This document shows, in pieces, positions 62,639 to 64,000 of a stretch of DNA of 64,000 nt. The notes under the pieces were generated by a model. It saw only the letters and a list, made by a program, of their open reading frames with translations. It was not told the origin of the DNA and made no database searches. The position numbers and the translations under genes are program-made. This stretch comes from Isochrysis galbana (lineage: Eukaryota > Haptophyta > Isochrysidales > Isochrysidaceae). Location: contig CM030939.1 in NCBI GenBank assembly GCA_018136815.1, forward strand, positions 2,652,419 through 2,716,418, read 5' to 3'. How positions within the stretch are numbered: position 1 is the first letter of the stretch; the number at the start of each line of letters is the position of its first letter.

Positions 62639-63639
62639 TCACGTAACCGTTCCGCTTGGGGCGCTAGCACGCTCAATTTCTAGCGCCGCTTCACTCCACT
62701 CTCGCCGCATCGTCTTGGAGAAACGCGACATCCCTGCACGTATGCGGCTGCGCAATACGGTCTGTATAGGTGGACTCTGCACAATTGCGACTTTCCACCT
62801 GAAGGGTACCAGGCGATGCATGCAAGGCATTAGGCGATGTGGTCGGCGCTTAGCAACAACTCCTTGAGACACGGTTCACGCCTAGCGTTACAAATGCTAT
62901 GAGCCGCTCAGAAGCGCATGCCAACTACCGGCACCGCTCTGAATTCGCCTCTGTGAGCGCAGCTCACCATTCCACCGGGTCTGGGAGCGTGTATCGCAAT
63001 GTAATAGTCATGGCTGCACGCCCATCACCAAGGTCCTCAAATGAGACTGAGCCGGCCGGCTCAAAACCTGAGGATACGCGCGAGGGAAGATTAGTGCCGC
63101 GCAGCCAAGGCGTGAATCATATTATGCCGAACTGATCGCGCGCAAAGCTCAACAGTTGCGTCCAACGCATGGCCACACAGATAAGGGCAGCGGGGACGTA
63201 GCACCCTGGTAGGTGCATACGTACCTGCTTCCGGGAGCCCCTTAAGCCGTCCATTTTCGTCGAGTGTCGAGGTCCAGTTCATGTCGGGTGGCCCCGGCGC
63301 CTCGAGGTCGGCCTCCCAGCTCAGCACATCCGGATAGCCAAGGTTCCGCGCCGCGTGCTTGAGCGCCCTGGGAATACGCATCACCCAGACCGAATGGCCC
63401 GGTTCGAGCGGGTCGACCGTGACTGAGTCGAGCAACGGCGACCATTCAGTCATCCGGCTCAGATCGGCGTACTGCTCGTAGAGGAAGGGAACAGGCACGC
63501 CCTCGATCTGCAATGTTGCCGACGTCTCACCCGTCCAGCAGCGCGCCGGCGCGTGCCGGCGGTAGCTTCCCACGAGTGGGCGGCCAGCACTTGGTGCCAG
63601 CACTACCAGTGCTAGCTGCGTGAGCAGCAGTGCTGCCAT
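62639..63639 (-). CDS. SRPBCC-fold (polyketide cyclase/COQ10-like) protein, three exons
   Basis: Exons are 63639-63225, 63067-62968 and 62798-62639. The introns GTACGT...CCTCAG and GTGAGC...CTTCAG rebuild one frame (phase 1 then phase 2), giving 224 aa. The N-terminus MAALLLTQLALVVLAPSAG is a signal or bipartite transit peptide. The body reads VPFLYEQYADLSRMTEWSPL, DPLEPGHSVWVMRIPRAL, then SVSFEDLGDGRAAMTITLRY and TLPDPVEWWKVAIVQS, ending in a long basic helix (RSRIRAGMSRFSKTMRREWS). Helix-grip START/SRPBCC proteins bind hydrophobic ligands. The FEDLGDG-MTITLxY-LPDPVEW strand order is typical of plastid-targeted algal members (family recall). The ligand is unknown. Confidence 0.8.
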
Positions 63640-64000
63640 GGGGAGAGGGTATGCGAGGAAAGGGAAAGGCGGGGCCTGGAGGTGGCGGGGTGTGTGTGGA
63701 TGGGAGGGCGGGCGAGTGCGTGTGGGCCGCGAAGGAGAGAGCGGCTGAGGGGGAGAAGGGGGGCGCGCGAGGCGACGGCGCGAGGAGGGGGAGGGAGGAG
63801 GGAAGGGGGAGGAGGGAGGAGATACGAGCTAAGGAGAGAGGGGAGGGGAGAGAAATAAAGTACAGGAGAAGGGAAGAGAGGGAGGAGGAGGAGGGAGGGG
63901 GAGAGAGGCGGGAGGGACAAGGGGCGCGCGGGGATCGGAGGCCCACCAGGGGAAGTGTAAAGATTGTAGCACCAGCTTTAGCAAAAAGGGGATGAGAGAG
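63640..64000. other. Purine-rich upstream DNA, no gene
   Basis: GGGA/GAGG-rich DNA directly upstream of the SRPBCC gene, so CT-rich on its coding strand. ORFs here are low complexity. Confidence 0.6.

Overview
The window is nuclear DNA of a GC-rich unicellular eukaryote, most likely a haptophyte-type or other secondary-plastid microalga (inference). There are no bacterial operons or Shine-Dalgarno spacing. Genes carry short GT-AG introns (about 80-280 nt) that join reading frames exactly, domains are eukaryotic (FYVE, RCC1, CCCH finger, PDZ plus ankyrin, SR-type splicing protein), and a Polinton-like virus capsid gene typical of algal genomes is present. Long G/C homopolymers and GA/CT microsatellites are everywhere, so many of the long open frames are low-complexity artefacts.

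Layout. 1-5.4 kb: a small inverted-repeat element, then two adjacent minus-strand FYVE-finger genes. 5.4-9.2 kb: GA tracts, a 173-bp tandem repeat, a 19-bp minisatellite of about 37 copies, a temptin-domain gene and a convergent unknown ORF. 10.3-11.7 kb: CCCH zinc-finger gene. 13.5-17 kb: a transposase-like gene split by an 888-bp retroposon with a 17-bp target duplication, then a divergent pair of virus capsid genes, both broken. 17.6-25 kb: an acidic chromatin-type protein with a possible GC-AG intron, retroelement debris, an RCC1-repeat gene and a PDZ/PH-like/ankyrin gene. 26.4-29.2 kb: an MGQYF-family protein and an SR protein ending in a HIND motif. 29.3-32.8 kb: integrase remnant and a long retroelement copy. 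33-35.3 kb: two adjacent cyclophilin-like secretory-pathway genes. 35.4-37.9 kb: retroposon debris. 38-39.6 kb: a multi-pass membrane/coiled-coil gene. 40-43 kb: mostly unassigned. 43.6-45.1 kb: a LEA-like membrane-anchored gene. 45.7-50 kb: a retroelement copy and an LTR element with identical 231-bp LTRs. 51.1-52.2 kb: an FLZ-like zinc-finger gene. 53.4-58 kb: a copia polymerase split by a TG...CA element with a 5-bp target duplication. 58.4-59.6 kb: an FtsJ/RlmM-type RNA methyltransferase. 60-62.4 kb: repeats. 62.6-63.6 kb: a three-exon SRPBCC-fold gene.

The host genes are separate housekeeping, signalling and secretory genes with no sign of a shared pathway. What unites the window is its mobile DNA. 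Only a few families account for most intergenic sequence: a retroelement with a hairpin just before its ATG, a retroposon with a 5' hairpin, copia and Ty3 relics, and short motifs recurring at up to ten places. The capsid pair is the only clear viral signal. All family names rest on motif recognition by eye, since no database search was possible.
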